Shown in pieces: positions 19,939 to 28,794 of a stretch of 46,375 nt of DNA (the first letter of the stretch is position 1; each line of letters begins with the position of its first letter). The DNA is from Desulforapulum autotrophicum (GTDB lineage: Bacteria; Desulfobacterota; Desulfobacteria; Desulfobacterales; Desulfolunaceae), in assembly GCA_020723285.1 (NCBI GenBank), contig DYJE01000036.1:1-46375 (forward strand), given 5' to 3'. Both the position numbers and the translations under genes were made by a program. Under the pieces are notes generated by a model, which searched no databases, was not told the origin of the DNA, and saw only the letters and a program-made list of their open reading frames with translations.

Positions 19939-22900
19939 ATGAACCACGCATTCATCACATCAGGACAAGGGGAACATGCAAAGGGCCATACAAAAAATGA
20001 TCTGTTGCACCTCCAGATTCCAGAGGTTTTGCCAGACCATCAGCATGCCGGCATGAGCCCCCGGAGCTGGTTCGTAAATCCTTACCGGATCGTGGTTCTC
20101 CTTGTCGGATTGTTCATTCTGATATCCGGTTCCACTGGCTTTCTTGTTTACCAGCATTTCAGATCCACCCTGGATAAAACGCTGCGGGCCGATCAGTCCA
20201 TCGCCAACATCTTTCATGAACTTCTGAGAGAGCATCAGATCGCCACCATCGGAATTCTTGAATCCTATGCTTCCAGGCCTCTTTTAATCAAAGCGGTCAA
20301 AGAAAAAGATTTGCAAGGGGTCCATATCCACATGGCGGATCTGAAAAAAAACAACAAGGAAATGGACCTGACGTTTTTGACCGACAAAAACGGCATCCTC
20401 TGGGCCAATTACCCGGTGTTCCCGGAAGCATTGGGGAAAGACCTGTCCAACAGGGACTGGTACAAAGGCATCATCAACGACTGGAAACCCTATATTTCAA
20501 GAGTGTTTAAACTCATTGTGGGCAACAGGCCCCTGGCGGTCGCCGTGTGTGTGCCCATCAGGGACAATCATGGAAATGTGGTGGGAATTCTCGGGAATTC
20601 CCACCGTTTAAGCTTCATCGACGACATGATGCAGCGCATTCACTTGACGGACAGCATCCAGCTCAGCGTCATTGACCGTGAAGGAAACATCATTTTCAGT
20701 AAATCGCCTTTCGCACAGGAACACATCATCAAACACCCTCTGTTTCCGGTGATCGTTCAAAAAATAAATGAAAAAAAAGACCGGTTTTCAGTCCATGGAC
20801 CACCCCATTCCCATGAAAAAACCTATGTCACCCTTTCAACCATGAACAAAACAGGCTGGACCGTGGTCGTCGAGCGACCCCTCAGCGCGATCATCCGATC
20901 CGAATACAGCCACATGATCAGCGTCTGCACCATCGCCCTCCTGCTGTTCATGGTTATCGCCGTATTCACCGTGTACCAGCACGTCCTGCTTAAAAAAACA
21001 ACCGGCCAGCTCAACGCCGAGATGCTGTTAAAACACAGCGAGGAACGTTTCAAACGGCTGATCGATCACATCCCGGACATCCTTTACCTGTACTCAAGCC
21101 AACGCGGATTTCTGTTCTTCTCCCCCAGCATTGAAAGCATTCTTGGATACACCCCTTTTGAAATGTACAATAAACCGACGTTCTTCAGGGATTCCATCCA
21201 CAGGCAGGACCAGGCGAGGGTTGCAAACGCCCTTGACGGGATTGTCACCCAGGGGCATTTCGATATCGAATACCGTATTGTGGATAAGAACGGTCACTGG
21301 CGATGGCTCTCCGACCGCGCCATCGGTTTGCATATCCAGGGAAACGAGGTGATCATCGAAGGTCTTGCCGTGGACATCACTCAAAGAAAGATCGCTGAAA
21401 ACGCTCTGAGTGAAAGCATCCGGGAATACAACGACATGGTGGCCCAGATTCCGGTTGGGATTTTCAAATACAGGGTGAAACCCGAAAACGAAATCGAAGG
21501 CGTCTATATCAGCCCGCGCTGGTGCGATATCATGAATCTCCGGAAAGACGAGGTTCTTGACCATCCGAAAATGGTTTTTGAGCTGATCCATCCTGAAGAC
21601 AGAGACAGCATGATCGATGCCGTGGCCCATGCCTGGAATACAGAAACCCTGATGGAATGGGAAGGCCGGTTCATCATCAAAAACCAGGAACGGTTCATGA
21701 AAATCCAGTCGATTCCCCAAAAAAACGAATCGGGCGATACCCTGTGGACCGGCATACAATACGACATCACCCGTGAAAAAAACCTTGAAAACCAGAACCG
21801 TCTCCAGCAGATCAGCAAAACCAAAAGCCTGAACATCATGGCCGGAGCCATCGCCCACAAATTCAACAACCTCCTGAACGCCGTGATGGGGAATCTGGAG
21901 CTTCTCCTGGAAGACGAAAAAAGCACCTTAGCCAAAGCCAGTCTGTCCGCCGCCCTTCACGCATCTCAGCAGGCTGCCGAAGTGAGCCGGATGATGCTGA
22001 TCTATCTTGGCCACAACACCGGACAGACTGAACCGCTTAATCTGTCTGCCGTCTGTGACCAGAGTCTCATAAACATCACGCCATTTCTTCAGAATAACGT
22101 GCGACTTTCTGCTGAACTCACATCACCAGGACCTGTGGTCAAGGCCAACGCCTATCAGATCCAGCAGATTCTGACCCATTTGATCACCAACGCAAGAGAA
22201 GCCATGGGCGATCACGAGGGACTGATCAGGCTGTGTATAAAAACCGTGTCTCATGACGCGATCCCGTCCAGTCACCGTTTCCCCCTGGATTGGCAACACG
22301 CAGACGTTGCCTATGCCTGTCTTGAGGTTTCAGACAACGGCTGCGGAATTCCTGAAGAAGACATCGACAAACTCTTCGACCCATTTTTCACCAGCAAGTT
22401 TACAGGGCGTGGACTGGGACTTTCCGTCGTTCTTGGACTTGTCAAAGCATACCAGGGGGCTGTGGCCGTTGAAAGCACGCCGGGCCAGGGAAGCGTATTC
22501 CGCGTTTTCATTCCTGTGTCGGACGAAATCCTTCAGGTCAAAACCGGAGCGGATCCGGCGGCGAATCTCATGGGCGGCGGCACCCTGCTTCTGGTGGAAG
22601 ACGAAACAGCCGTCCGCAAAATGGTGTCCTCCCTGCTGGAACGTATGGGCTTTGCCGTCCTTGAAGCCGGTGACGGGGTTGAGGCGCTGGACCTGTTCAT
22701 GCAGAACAAGGATGCCATCCGGCTGGTGGTCAGCGACTTGACCATGCCCCGGATGGACGGCTGGGGACTTCTCGACGCGATCCGGCGTATCGCACCGGAT
22801 TTTCCGGTCATCCTCAACAGCGGTTACCATCAGAACCATGTCATGACCGGCGACCACAAAGAACAACCCCAGTGTTTCCTGCATAAACCCTACCGGTTGG

Positions 22901-22953
22901 AGGACCTTCGAAAGGCCATTTTTCAGACGCTGAAGCCTTTGGATCCTGCGTGA
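19939..22953 (+). CDS. Hybrid sensor histidine kinase with Cache, PAS and receiver domains
   Basis: This is a 1004-residue membrane kinase. Transmembrane segments at about 51-71 and 325-347 enclose a periplasmic Cache-type sensor. Two PAS domains follow (about 360-490 and 492-620), then the phosphoacceptor helix IAHKFNNLLNAVMGN with His640. The ATP-binding domain has NGCGIPEEDIDKLFDPFFTSK and GLGLS. A C-terminal receiver (from about 880) carries VEDE and Asp933 in VVSDLTMPRMDGW. The ATG at 19939 has GAGG nine bases upstream. No output regulator is adjacent, so the partner may be elsewhere. The H-box lacks the usual HEIRNPL form and matches the HKFNNLL type. Confidence 0.94.
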   Translation: MNHAFITSGQGEHAKGHTKNDLLHLQIPEVLPDHQHAGMSPRSWFVNPYRIVVLLVGLFILISGSTGFLVYQHFRSTLDKTLRADQSIANIFHELLREHQIATIGILESYASRPLLIKAVKEKDLQGVHIHMADLKKNNKEMDLTFLTDKNGILWANYPVFPEALGKDLSNRDWYKGIINDWKPYISRVFKLIVGNRPLAVAVCVPIRDNHGNVVGILGNSHRLSFIDDMMQRIHLTDSIQLSVIDREGNIIFSKSPFAQEHIIKHPLFPVIVQKINEKKDRFSVHGPPHSHEKTYVTLSTMNKTGWTVVVERPLSAIIRSEYSHMISVCTIALLLFMVIAVFTVYQHVLLKKTTGQLNAEMLLKHSEERFKRLIDHIPDILYLYSSQRGFLFFSPSIESILGYTPFEMYNKPTFFRDSIHRQDQARVANALDGIVTQGHFDIEYRIVDKNGHWRWLSDRAIGLHIQGNEVIIEGLAVDITQRKIAENALSESIREYNDMVAQIPVGIFKYRVKPENEIEGVYISPRWCDIMNLRKDEVLDHPKMVFELIHPEDRDSMIDAVAHAWNTETLMEWEGRFIIKNQERFMKIQSIPQKNESGDTLWTGIQYDITREKNLENQNRLQQISKTKSLNIMAGAIAHKFNNLLNAVMGNLELLLEDEKSTLAKASLSAALHASQQAAEVSRMMLIYLGHNTGQTEPLNLSAVCDQSLINITPFLQNNVRLSAELTSPGPVVKANAYQIQQILTHLITNAREAMGDHEGLIRLCIKTVSHDAIPSSHRFPLDWQHADVAYACLEVSDNGCGIPEEDIDKLFDPFFTSKFTGRGLGLSVVLGLVKAYQGAVAVESTPGQGSVFRVFIPVSDEILQVKTGADPAANLMGGGTLLLVEDETAVRKMVSSLLERMGFAVLEAGDGVEALDLFMQNKDAIRLVVSDLTMPRMDGWGLLDAIRRIAPDFPVILNSGYHQNHVMTGDHKEQPQCFLHKPYRLEDLRKAIFQTLKPLDPA

Positions 22954-22970
22954 CTATTCGCGTCCATTTT

Positions 22971-22999
22971 TTGTGTTGTGGTTTCCGGTTTAGTAGAAT
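22971..22999 (+). promoter_or_regulatory. Candidate promoter of the RHH/RelE module
   Basis: TTGTGT (22971-22976), 17-bp spacer, TAGAAT (22994-22999). It lies about 35 bp before the antitoxin start, which has a strong AAAGGAGG site. Confidence 0.55.
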
Positions 23000-23034
23000 A
23001 CTGTGAATACATCTATTCAAAGGAGGATTGTTCT

Positions 23035-23262
23035 ATGGCTACTTCGGTTCGACTTCTACCAGAAATCGAAAAACGCCTTGATTTTCTTGCGTCATCCACA
23101 GGACGCACCAAGGCGTTTTATTTACGGGAGATCATTGAGCGCGGCATTGAAGACATCGAGGATTATTATCTCGCCGCCGATGTGGTGGAACGTATCAGAA
23201 AAGGCGAGGAAACCATTCATTCCACTGCTGACGTGAGAAAAGACCTTGGCTTGGACGATTAA
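23035..23262 (+). CDS. Ribbon-helix-helix antitoxin (CopG/RelB-like)
   Basis: This 75-residue protein begins MATSVRLLPEIEKRLDFLASSTGRTKAFYLREIIERGIED, a classic ribbon-helix-helix DNA-binding domain, followed by an acidic toxin-binding tail (TADVRKDLGLDD). It should neutralise the RelE-type toxin and repress the operon. AAAGGAGG is placed eight bases before the ATG, a near-ideal ribosome site. Its last 17 bases overlap the toxin gene, a typical arrangement for coupled translation. Confidence 0.92.
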   Translation: MATSVRLLPEIEKRLDFLASSTGRTKAFYLREIIERGIEDIEDYYLAADVVERIRKGEETIHSTADVRKDLGLDD

Positions 23263-23512
23263 ATACACAGGTGCTGCATTATCCCAGCTTCGAAAGATGG
23301 ACAAACCGACGGCACGACGCATCATCGATTTCATGGATGAACGTGTGGCAACTTTGGCAGATCCACGAACCACCGGCAAAGCCCTTGTCGGTCCACTCGG
23401 TGGATTTTGGCGATATCGGGTGGGTGATTACCGGATCATTTGTGATATCCATGATGAAGAACTTCATATTCTCGTCGTAAAAATCGGAAACCGACGGGAT
23501 ATTTACAGATAA
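23246..23512 (+). CDS. RelE/ParE-superfamily toxin
   Basis: This 88-residue toxin matches RelE mRNA interferases: WTIKYTGAALSQLRKMDKPTARRIIDFM, then GPLGGFWRYRVGDYRIICDI and a C-terminal VVKIGNRRDIYR. The basic residues of the RYRVGDYR segment and the terminal tyrosine fit ribosome-dependent mRNA cleavage. The start is a TTG at 23246 inside the antitoxin gene, giving MAWTIKYT, the usual family N-terminus. Weak TTG initiation would keep the toxin below the antitoxin (inference). Confidence 0.92.
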   Translation: MAWTIKYTGAALSQLRKMDKPTARRIIDFMDERVATLADPRTTGKALVGPLGGFWRYRVGDYRIICDIHDEELHILVVKIGNRRDIYR

Positions 23513-23555
23513 ATTCGGGCAACCTTTCCGCAAAAAACAAAGAATTTATCCCATC

Positions 23556-23897
23556 TCAAAAGGCCACGATCTCCTTGATCATGAATTCATTCCCGCTGAT
23601 CATTTCAGGATTTCCACTGTGGCAGACGGGGCATGAACTTTTGTGTTCAAGCACATCGAAAACCTCCCGGCAGGCCCTGCATCGCGCCATGGCCGGAAGA
23701 ACGTCGATCTGAAGACGGGTATCCTCAAGCCGGGTGTTCTTGACCACCATGGGATAACACGACTCGACATAGCGGGGAATCACCGGCGAAAGGGCTCCGA
23801 TCTGAAGAACGAGCGTGTCGATGCGTGTGACCCCGTTGTTCCTCGCGAAATCTTCCACCGTTTTCACAACTTTTATAACAATCCCCATTTCGTGCAA
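23556..23897 (-). CDS. hypA: HypA nickel metallochaperone
   Basis: HypA delivers nickel for NiFe-hydrogenase maturation with HypB. The protein is 113 residues with the zinc-binding pairs Cys73/Cys76 and Cys89/Cys92 (CRAC, CPVC). I place the start at a TTG at 23897, which gives the N-terminus MHEMG; His2-Glu3 is the conserved nickel site. The upstream GTG at 23906 lies within the ribosome-binding GAGGTG and would bury that histidine at position 5. GAGG is about eight bases before the TTG. It directly follows hypB (10 bp). Confidence 0.92.
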   Translation of the reverse strand: MHEMGIVIKVVKTVEDFARNNGVTRIDTLVLQIGALSPVIPRYVESCYPMVVKNTRLEDTRLQIDVLPAMARCRACREVFDVLEHKSSCPVCHSGNPEMISGNEFMIKEIVAF

Positions 23898-23907
23898 TGG
23901 ATTCACC

Positions 23908-24597
23908 TCATAATGAACGGCAATCGCTATTATTATTCCACATCTTCACTTCACCGCGCAGCCAGTCCGCCCACTGATCGATCCCTTCGCCTGTCTTTGC
24001 GGAAATGGGAATGACCTTTATTCCGGGGTTGAGTTTAGAAACCCGCTCTTTCAGCACATCGAGGTTAAAATCGAAGAATTCCATGGCATCGATCTTGTTC
24101 ACCAGAACCACGTCAACAATGGAGAACATCAGCGGGTATTTCAGAGGTTTGTCATCCCCTTCGGGCACACTGAGGATCATGGCGTTTTTCGATGCGCCGG
24201 TATCGAATTCAGCCGGACAGACCAGATTTCCCACATTTTCCAGAATGGCGAGATCGATGCCCTGGGTGCCCAGTCCCTCAAGACCCTGCCGGGTCATCTC
24301 CGCATCGAGGTGACACATGCCGCCGGTATGGAGCTGAATCACTTTGGCACCGGTTTTGGAGATGGTTCTGGCATCCACATCCGAATCGATGTCCGCCTCC
24401 ATGATGCCAATGGCCATCTCGTCTTTCAGGGCATAGATGGTGCGAACCAGGGTGGTTGTTTTTCCTGAACCTGGGGATGACATGAGGTTCAGCAAAAACG
24501 TCCGTTCCTTTTTCAGCTCGGATCTGAGCAGCTCGGCCCGCTGGTTGTTGTCTTCGAAAACACTTTCTTTGATTTCAATGATTTTGTAGGTGTCCAT
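23908..24597 (-). CDS. hypB: HypB nickel-incorporation GTPase
   Basis: HypB hydrolyses GTP to support nickel insertion into hydrogenase. The 229-residue protein has a P-loop SSPGSGKTT (41-49), the metal-site motif HTGGMCHLDA with Cys95-His96, and ENVGNLVCPAEFD with Cys127; these three residues form the G-domain nickel/zinc site. VNKID is the guanine-recognition motif. It lacks an N-terminal His-rich stretch or CXXCGC motif, so it is a short-form HypB without metal storage. It sits 19 bp downstream of the Fe-S/FAD oxidoreductase and upstream of hypA. No hydrogenase subunit is in the window. Confidence 0.96.
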   Translation of the reverse strand: MDTYKIIEIKESVFEDNNQRAELLRSELKKERTFLLNLMSSPGSGKTTTLVRTIYALKDEMAIGIMEADIDSDVDARTISKTGAKVIQLHTGGMCHLDAEMTRQGLEGLGTQGIDLAILENVGNLVCPAEFDTGASKNAMILSVPEGDDKPLKYPLMFSIVDVVLVNKIDAMEFFDFNLDVLKERVSKLNPGIKVIPISAKTGEGIDQWADWLRGEVKMWNNNSDCRSL

Positions 24598-24616
24598 AAG
24601 GTTTCATCCTCTTTTC

Positions 24617-27313
24617 TTATCGTATGGAAAGGGTGTTCATGAGTTTCTTCCACGGCTTGGCCAGGGCGATTTTCACCTTGCGCTTCAGGGCATATTGGAT
24701 GATTGTTTTTTTCAGGTCTTCGAATTCAACACCGGCCTCGTCACGGACACGTTCAAGCCGGATGGCATCGAATTTACACCGGGTGGTGCACAGGCCACAG
24801 CCCACACACATGAACTCATCCACCACCGTGGCACCGCAGCCGAGACAGCGCTCCGTCTCCTTTTTCACCTGCTCTTCGGTAAAGACGCCCCGCAAATCCC
24901 TGAAGGTGGTTTTGGCTTTCATTCCGTCCACATGGCCGGTTTTTTCCCTGGGAGCGCGGTCGTATCCCTTGAGATTGAGCGATGATTTATCGAAAGAAAT
25001 GTAATTCCGTTTGATTCGGCCCAGGACAAGGCTCTGGCCGGGATGCACATAGCGATGAATGGAAATCGCCGCTTCCTTGCCCATGGCAATGGCGTCAATG
25101 GCAAAGGCCGGCCCGGTCAGGGCATCACCGCCCGCGAAGATGTCGGGTTCACCGGTCTGGTATGTCAGTTCATCCGCCTTGATGGTTTTGTTCGGATGGA
25201 GTTCGATCCGGCTGCCCTCGATAAGCTTGCCCCAGTCCATGGCCTGGCCCACGGAAATGAGGACGGTATCCGCCTCAACCACCATGGTGCTGTTTTCATC
25301 GTAAACCGGACTGAAGCGTCCAGCCGCATCGAAAACCGACACACATTTTTTGAATTCAACGCCGGTTACTTTGCCGTTTTCCGTCAGGATGCGTTTGGGA
25401 CCCCAGGAATTGCCAATCGCAATATCCTCTTCCGTCGCTTCGTCAATCTCTTCGTCAAGCGCGGGCATTTCCTCCCGCGCTTCAAGGCAGTACATGTGAA
25501 CGGCCGAAGATCCGGCGCGTGTGGCTGTTCGGGCCACATCGATGGCCACATTCCCGCCGCCGATGACGATGGTTTTTCCCTCAAGCGTCATCGCTTCTCC
25601 GAGATTCACCTTCCGAAGGAAATCCACACCGGTCATGACCCCTTCCGCATCTTCGCCTTCGATGCCGAGTGTTCTTCCGGCCTGAGCCCCGATGGCCAGA
25701 TAGAACGCCTCATAGCCTTCTTTCCTTAAATCATGAAGGGTTACGTCCTTTCCAACCTCCACACCGGTTTTAAATTCGACCCCCATGACACGCAGGATGT
25801 CGATCTCGGCATTGACCACATCCTTTTCCAGGCGGTAGGAGGGAATCCCCAGAGTCAGCATGCCGCCCAGAACGTTTTCCTTTTCGAAAACCGACACCCT
25901 GTAGCCGTCGATGGCCAGATAATAGGCGCAGGAAAGACCGGCAGGCCCGGCACCCACAATGGCGATTTTTTTGCCGTAATCGTTTCTTTTTTTCGGAATG
26001 AAGCGGGTGGCCGCGTCCAGGTCTTTCTGGGCGATGAATTTCTTGACCTCGTCGATGGCGACGGGATCGTCCACGTCGCCGCGGGTGCAGGACGATTCGC
26101 ATTTGCGGGGACAGACCCGGCCGCACACCGCAGGGAAAGGATTTTCCGTCTTGATCAGCTCAAGGGCCTCGGTGTAACGACCCTGGGACGCCAGTTTCAA
26201 ATACCCCTGAATCCCGATGTGGGCGGGGCAATCCGCTTTGCAGGGGCTTGTTCCGTCAACTTCAACGACGGCATGGTTTGTCCGGTAATCCACATTCCAG
26301 TGCTCGGGCCCCCATTCCGTATTGTACGGCAGATCCTTGTGTTTCTTGCGTTTCACGGTATCCCCGCAAATCTTGCGGCCGAGGGTCAGGGCGTTGGTGG
26401 GACAGGTTTCGACGCATTCACCGCAGGCCACGCATTTGTCCACGTCCACCCTGGCCTGGTAGTTGGATTTGATGAAATCGGGATTCCGCCACATGTTGGC
26501 GTTCCGGACGGCAAAGCATCCACATCCGCAGCAGTTGCAGATGGCGTGGGTATGACCGGGCCCCTCCACATTGGGAATGTTGTGCATGAGCCCGTTTTCC
26601 TCGGCTTTTTTGATGATCGCGAAGGCCTCGTCACGGGATATCGCCCGGCCTTTGCCCGACTGAATATAGTAGTCCGCGGCATCATTGAGCTGAATGCACA
26701 TATCCTCCTTGAGATGGCCGCAGCCTTCGCCCATCACCTCACGGGACGTGCGGCAGGAGCAGTCCGAAACCGAAAAGGATCGTGCCGAGTTCAGGTAGCC
26801 GGAGATCTCTTCGTAGGAAGCTCTTCGGGTATTGCCGTCAATGGCGCTCTGAATGGGGATGGTTCGCATGGGGCCGGTGCCTATGGGAAAATTGCCAGCG
26901 GCAAGGGGTGCTTTCCGTCTGCCGTAATCATCGAAAGCCTTGCCGATCTGGGGGTATTTTTTGTAATTTTCCTTATTGTTTACAACCATTTCCATATGAC
27001 CGGGCACCCACAGTTCAAGCCAGTACCGGTTGACGCCGTCCTCTTCGCGGTACATGGCCGCACCCGCTTCACCGCATTTTTTCAGAACCTTTTCAGTCTC
27101 TTCCACCGACCGTCCCCACATGGGTGCGACTTCCGCGGCGCTCCGGGGCTGGCGGAATTTCAGGCACAAGGCGGCTTCGGCCATTTCATCGGTGACAATG
27201 CACTCCAGCAGCTTGTATTCCGGATGATGGGGCTTTATTTCACCTTTTGCTCCGCGCCTGACTTTGCTGATCTTGTTGCATAAATCTATGACCTTTTCTT
27301 TGACTTCCGGCAT
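24617..27313 (-). CDS. Fe-S/FAD NAD(P)H oxidoreductase (glutamate synthase beta/NfnB-like) with ferredoxin modules
   Basis: This 898-residue flavoprotein probably moves electrons between NAD(P)H and Fe-S clusters. The first 180 residues look like a winged-helix-type region, followed by cysteine clusters (SDCSCRTS, CNCCGCGC) and a [4Fe-4S] motif CVACGECVETCP (about 292-304). Next is the GltD-type module: CKADCPAH, CGRVCPRKCESSC, FAD motif VGAGPAGLS (about 450), NAD(P) motif IGGGNVAID (about 580), and GGDALTGPAFAIDAIAMG. The C-terminus carries CLGCG and CVGCGLCTTRCKFDAI. Co-transcription with hypBA suggests a link to hydrogen or other nickel-dependent metabolism (inference). The exact electron partners are not determined. 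Confidence 0.9.
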   Translation of the reverse strand: MPEVKEKVIDLCNKISKVRRGAKGEIKPHHPEYKLLECIVTDEMAEAALCLKFRQPRSAAEVAPMWGRSVEETEKVLKKCGEAGAAMYREEDGVNRYWLELWVPGHMEMVVNNKENYKKYPQIGKAFDDYGRRKAPLAAGNFPIGTGPMRTIPIQSAIDGNTRRASYEEISGYLNSARSFSVSDCSCRTSREVMGEGCGHLKEDMCIQLNDAADYYIQSGKGRAISRDEAFAIIKKAEENGLMHNIPNVEGPGHTHAICNCCGCGCFAVRNANMWRNPDFIKSNYQARVDVDKCVACGECVETCPTNALTLGRKICGDTVKRKKHKDLPYNTEWGPEHWNVDYRTNHAVVEVDGTSPCKADCPAHIGIQGYLKLASQGRYTEALELIKTENPFPAVCGRVCPRKCESSCTRGDVDDPVAIDEVKKFIAQKDLDAATRFIPKKRNDYGKKIAIVGAGPAGLSCAYYLAIDGYRVSVFEKENVLGGMLTLGIPSYRLEKDVVNAEIDILRVMGVEFKTGVEVGKDVTLHDLRKEGYEAFYLAIGAQAGRTLGIEGEDAEGVMTGVDFLRKVNLGEAMTLEGKTIVIGGGNVAIDVARTATRAGSSAVHMYCLEAREEMPALDEEIDEATEEDIAIGNSWGPKRILTENGKVTGVEFKKCVSVFDAAGRFSPVYDENSTMVVEADTVLISVGQAMDWGKLIEGSRIELHPNKTIKADELTYQTGEPDIFAGGDALTGPAFAIDAIAMGKEAAISIHRYVHPGQSLVLGRIKRNYISFDKSSLNLKGYDRAPREKTGHVDGMKAKTTFRDLRGVFTEEQVKKETERCLGCGATVVDEFMCVGCGLCTTRCKFDAIRLERVRDEAGVEFEDLKKTIIQYALKRKVKIALAKPWKKLMNTLSIR

Positions 27314-27341
27314 CCTGACCTGTTCCTTATGTAAGCGTGAT

Positions 27342-27388
27342 CAAACAAAAACCCCCTGCCAGCAACCCGCAGGGAATCACTGACAGGG
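27342..27388 (-). terminator. Terminator-like hairpin in the leader of the oxidoreductase-hypBA operon
   Basis: Reading the minus strand, CCCTGTCAG (27388-27380) pairs with CTGGCAGGG (27362-27354) with one G-U wobble and is followed by GGTTTTTGTTTG. It lies 28 bp before the start codon. No minus-strand gene lies upstream of it, so it may attenuate this operon. Confidence 0.55.
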
Positions 27389-27413
27389 TTTCCCCCTATG
27401 GCTTCTTTTTTTG

Positions 27414-27470
27414 ACTTGCAATTAACAAGTGAAATGCTAATTTACAAAATACAGCTTGTTATTTGCAAGT
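27414..27470. promoter_or_regulatory. Paired operator, probably for the HxlR regulator
   Basis: ACTTGCAATTAACAAGT (27414-27430) is a dyad with 5-bp arms; an inverted near-copy, CTTGTTATTTGCAAGT (27455-27470), lies 24 bp away. The two form an inverted repeat with one mismatch over 16 bp. They lie in the divergent region between the oxidoreductase operon and the HxlR gene. Confidence 0.7.
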
Positions 27471-27562
27471 TATTTTTTTATTTTTTTCGTGAACGGTTGC
27501 GTCTATGTTGTGACACAAACGAAACAACCCATCACACATCAGCGGATTTAAAGGAACTACGG

Positions 27563-28030
27563 ATGAAAAAACTCAACAAGCCTGCGGACCCGAGGATCTG
27601 TTCCGTGGGACGCTCCATGGAAATTCTAGGCGACCGCTGGATCATGTTTATCATCCGCGAGGCTTTTTTCGGCGTTCACTATTATGATGTGTTCCTTACG
27701 AACCTGGGCATTGCCACCAACGTTCTGACAGACCGGCTGAAGTGGCTGGTCGAAAACCGGATCCTCGAAACCCATGCCGACAGCCAGGACGCCCGTCGGA
27801 AAAAATACGTGCTGACCGAAAAGGGGCGGGATCTGTTTCCCATTATCCTGGCGTTCATCACATGGGGCGACCGCTGGCTTGCCGACGAGTCCGGCCCGCC
27901 CCTTGTCCTCACCCATCAAAAATGCGGTCACCCGCTGACGTCGGTCATGTGTTGCGAACACTGCCGGGAAATCATTGACCTGAAAGATGTCACCGGCAAA
28001 GAGGTCTGGCGGGAAAAAAAATCATCATAA
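27563..28030 (+). CDS. HxlR-family winged-helix regulator
   Basis: This 155-residue protein has the HxlR signature: C in DPRICSVGRSMEILGDRWIMFIIREAFFG, then LGIATNVLTDRLKWLVENRIL and a wing (ARRKKYVLTEKG). An extended C-terminus bears CGH...CCEHC, which may bind zinc or sense redox/electrophiles (inference). The ATG at 27563 has AAGGA nine bases upstream. Two matching dyads lie about 100 bp upstream, between it and the divergent oxidoreductase-hypBA operon, so it probably controls both itself and that operon. Confidence 0.93.
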   Translation: MKKLNKPADPRICSVGRSMEILGDRWIMFIIREAFFGVHYYDVFLTNLGIATNVLTDRLKWLVENRILETHADSQDARRKKYVLTEKGRDLFPIILAFITWGDRWLADESGPPLVLTHQKCGHPLTSVMCCEHCREIIDLKDVTGKEVWREKKSS

Positions 28031-28130
28031 AATGTCATTAATATGGGTGCCACCGTGTGCGGCGGGATTGTCGGAAACGCCAAAGGAGAATGTACTTGAC
28101 GGAGCAACCCGGAACCTCCTGATTTTGACG

Positions 28131-28775
28131 CTAAAGAATCTGACCCTGCTCACCCAGATCGGGATAGGGGATGTTCTTTTTTTTGTAAAAAGGGGCGAGG
28201 CGGGGATAACCCCATTCAAACAGCAATTCCTTGAAACGGGCAGGGTCCAACTGGCGTGTGCCGTACATGCCTTTGGCCATGCGCTGGCGCTGGGCTTCGT
28301 AGAGAATGAGGGCCATGGCCACCGAGACGTTCAGAGACTGGATCATTCCGAACATGGGAACCATCACGCATCCGTCAGCCAGAGAAGCGGCCCTGGGTGA
28401 AACACCTTCAAGCTCCGTTCCCGCCACGATGGCCGTGGGCCTGGTATAATCCACGGCTCTGAAGTCCAAAGCCCTGTCATCGAGATGGGCGCAGTATATG
28501 GCGAAGCCTTTTTCCCTCAGATGTGCGAACGCCGTATCCACATCGGCATGGGTTTTGACGGAAATCCATTTCCGGCTTCCGCTGGATGCACGCTGCTTGA
28601 GATCGATGGTGTGGAGATCGGTGACGGCATGGGTTTCGAATATCCCCACGGCGTCACAGGTCCGCGCGATGGCCGCCAGGTTGTGGGGCATTTCCACATG
28701 CTCCATGAGGACGGTGAGGTCCAGTTGACGCTGATTGAGTATCGTGACGATTTTTTCGTAGCGTTCCGGTGTCAT
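28131..28775 (-). CDS. trmH: tRNA (guanosine-2'-O-)-methyltransferase, SpoU family
   Basis: This 214-residue SPOUT enzyme should methylate the 2'-O of G18 in tRNA using S-adenosylmethionine. The three family motifs are visible: NLAAIARTCDAVGI (motif 1), IVAGTELEGVSP (motif 2) and MFGMIQSLNVSVAMALILYEAQRQR (motif 3, forming the trefoil knot). A C-terminal extension after the knot matches TrmH-type length. It is the last gene of the dksA-PHP-rnc-trmH run, 19 bp after rnc. No terminator was recognised after it. Confidence 0.92.
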   Translation of the reverse strand: MTPERYEKIVTILNQRQLDLTVLMEHVEMPHNLAAIARTCDAVGIFETHAVTDLHTIDLKQRASSGSRKWISVKTHADVDTAFAHLREKGFAIYCAHLDDRALDFRAVDYTRPTAIVAGTELEGVSPRAASLADGCVMVPMFGMIQSLNVSVAMALILYEAQRQRMAKGMYGTRQLDPARFKELLFEWGYPRLAPFYKKKNIPYPDLGEQGQIL

Positions 28776-28794
28776 CGGTGTGAGCCTGCGGTCT

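Noticed and set aside
25733-27283. Long plus-strand open frame (516 codons) opposite the Fe-S/FAD oxidoreductase
   Set aside because: It is antisense to a gene with clear conserved motifs and its translation resembles no protein; GC-rich codons on the real strand commonly leave such open frames.
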